Source of the DNA: Pseudooceanicola pacificus
GTDB taxonomy: Bacteria; Pseudomonadota; Alphaproteobacteria; Rhodobacterales; Rhodobacteraceae
Direction of reading: 5' to 3'
Length of the DNA stretch: 64,000 bases
Assembly (NCBI RefSeq): GCF_009789075.1
Contig: NZ_WNXQ01000009.1
Span: forward strand, 62,001-126,000
The notes below the pieces were generated by a model, which searched no databases, was not told the origin of the DNA, and saw only the letters and a program-made list of their open reading frames with translations. Position 1 is the stretch's first letter; each line of letters begins with the position of its first letter. Shown here in pieces: positions 63,244 to 64,000 of the stretch. The position numbers and the translations under genes are program-made.

Positions 63244-63349
63244 GCCGGACAGGCCCCCCGCCGCCCTTCGCGCGACGCCTGCGGCCCGCGCCACGCCCCG
63301 GGCGCGCCGGGGCATGGGCCCGGGATCGCCAGCCGAAAGGACAAGCCGA

Positions 63350-64000
63350 ATGACCACCCGCCGCGGATTTCTTGCCTCGCTCCTCGCCGCATCGACCCTG
63401 CCGACGCTCAGCTGGGCCGATGCGGGCAGCCCCGCCTTCCTCGCCTGCGCGAAGGAGGCGGACGGCAGCTATGCGCTTTACGGGATCACCGCGGGCGGGG
63501 CCGATACCTTTCGCATCCCGCTGCCCGCCCGGGGCCATGCCGGGGCGGGCCATCCCGACCGGCCCGAGGCGGTGTTCTTTGCCCGCCGCCCTGGCGCCTA
63601 TGCGCTGGTGGTCGACTGCGCGATCGGCAAGGTCCGCCACCGGCTGGAACCGCCCGAGGGGCGGCAGTTCAACGGTCACGGGGCCTTCCTGCAGGAGGGC
63701 GCGATCCTTGTCACCTCGGAACAGATGGCCGATGGCAGCGCGGGGCGTCTGGGAATCTGGGACGCCGACGGCGGCTATCTGCGCATCGGCGAGCTGTCCA
63801 CCGGCGGCATCGGCCCGCATGAGGTGCTGCTGATGGCCGACGGGCGCACCCTGGCCGTGGCCAATGGCGGCATCCGGACCGACGCCACCGACCGCACCAA
63901 GCTGAACCTGCCCGACATGCGCCCCAACCTCGCCTATATGACGCTGGAGGACGGGCTGGTCGAACAGGTCTCGCTGCAGCCCGATCTGCATTTCAACTCC
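63350..64000 (+). CDS. DUF1513 family exported protein (C-terminus cut by window edge)
   Basis: 217 codons are visible before the window ends. The N-terminus TTRRGFLASLLAASTLPTLSWADA is a twin-arginine signal. The body reads like a beta-propeller: FRIPLPARGHAGAGHPDRPEAVFFARRPG, NGHGAFLQEGAILVTSEQ and GIGPHEVLLMADGRTLAVANGGI. DUF1513 proteins occur downstream of imelysin and DUF1111 genes in proteobacteria and may bind iron complexes or act in delivery; the function is not established. GAAAGGA precedes the ATG. Confidence 0.83.
   Translation, partial: MTTRRGFLASLLAASTLPTLSWADAGSPAFLACAKEADGSYALYGITAGGADTFRIPLPARGHAGAGHPDRPEAVFFARRPGAYALVVDCAIGKVRHRLEPPEGRQFNGHGAFLQEGAILVTSEQMADGSAGRLGIWDADGGYLRIGELSTGGIGPHEVLLMADGRTLAVANGGIRTDATDRTKLNLPDMRPNLAYMTLEDGLVEQVSLQPDLHFNS

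Overview
The window looks like chromosomal DNA from a member of the Rhodobacterales (Alphaproteobacteria, roseobacter/Paracoccus side). The base composition is uniformly GC-rich. Several genes point to alphaproteobacteria: a TrcR/DUF1013 regulator, a COQ9 protein beside rpsU, a ChoX-type choline-binding protein, and a malyl-CoA-lyase-like CitE protein close to the Rhodobacter Mcl1 type. No rRNA, tRNA, phage, transposase or CRISPR array was found. The window cuts a gene at each edge.

Layout. 1-3275: a geranylgeranyl-reductase-type flavoprotein (cut at the left edge), a lipoprotein hydrolase, thioredoxin 2 and a periplasmic L,D-transpeptidase. 3602-9994 (+): a compact, translationally coupled CoA-ester cluster (MmgE/PrpD, MaoC, acyl-CoA dehydrogenase, MaoC, class III CoA-transferase, CitE/Mcl-like lyase, unknown 203-aa protein). 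It probably degrades a small branched dicarboxylic acid. 15702-10065 (-): a second CoA cluster. It has an alcohol-dehydrogenase-like protein without metal ligands, a tandem acyl-CoA dehydrogenase pair of the heteromeric type, a double-hot-dog hydratase and an SDR, which together resemble a split MFE-2. 16018-22930 (+): a five-gene family-5 (oligopeptide-type) ABC importer.

22935-30141 is a phosphonate region. It holds a phosphonate-monoester-hydrolase-like enzyme and a 2-aminoethylphosphonate route, phnW-phnA-phnY, with a divergent LysR regulator. A 17-copy heptanucleotide tandem array lies between the two. 30313-41512 is an osmoprotectant region. A probable seven-gene unit (betI, betC, BCCT carrier, usp, betB, a GST, betA) runs divergently from the choline ABC importer choX-choW-choV, and the two share a BetI-like palindrome. 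Choline-O-sulfate can thus be hydrolysed to choline, which is then oxidised to glycine betaine.

41730-58522 is mainly housekeeping: hemE and a YafY-type regulator opposite hemC; fbp-rpe; rpsU opposite coq9; a quinone oxidoreductase; a secreted RNase T2; trcR; an ArsR regulator opposite a NIPSNAP-like gene; an FAD oxidoreductase; and dnaX-ybaB-(membrane protein)-recR. 58731-64000 is an iron-linked operon: imelysin, bfd, bfr, DUF1111 di-haem protein, imelysin, and DUF1513 (cut at the right edge).

Noncoding signals that stand out are a structured interspersed repeat (three copies, two with covarying stems), a second diverged repeat pair, hairpins inside both ABC operons, the GGAGACC array and several operator-like palindromes. 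All functions are inferred from reading the sequence and recalled family features. No database search was run.
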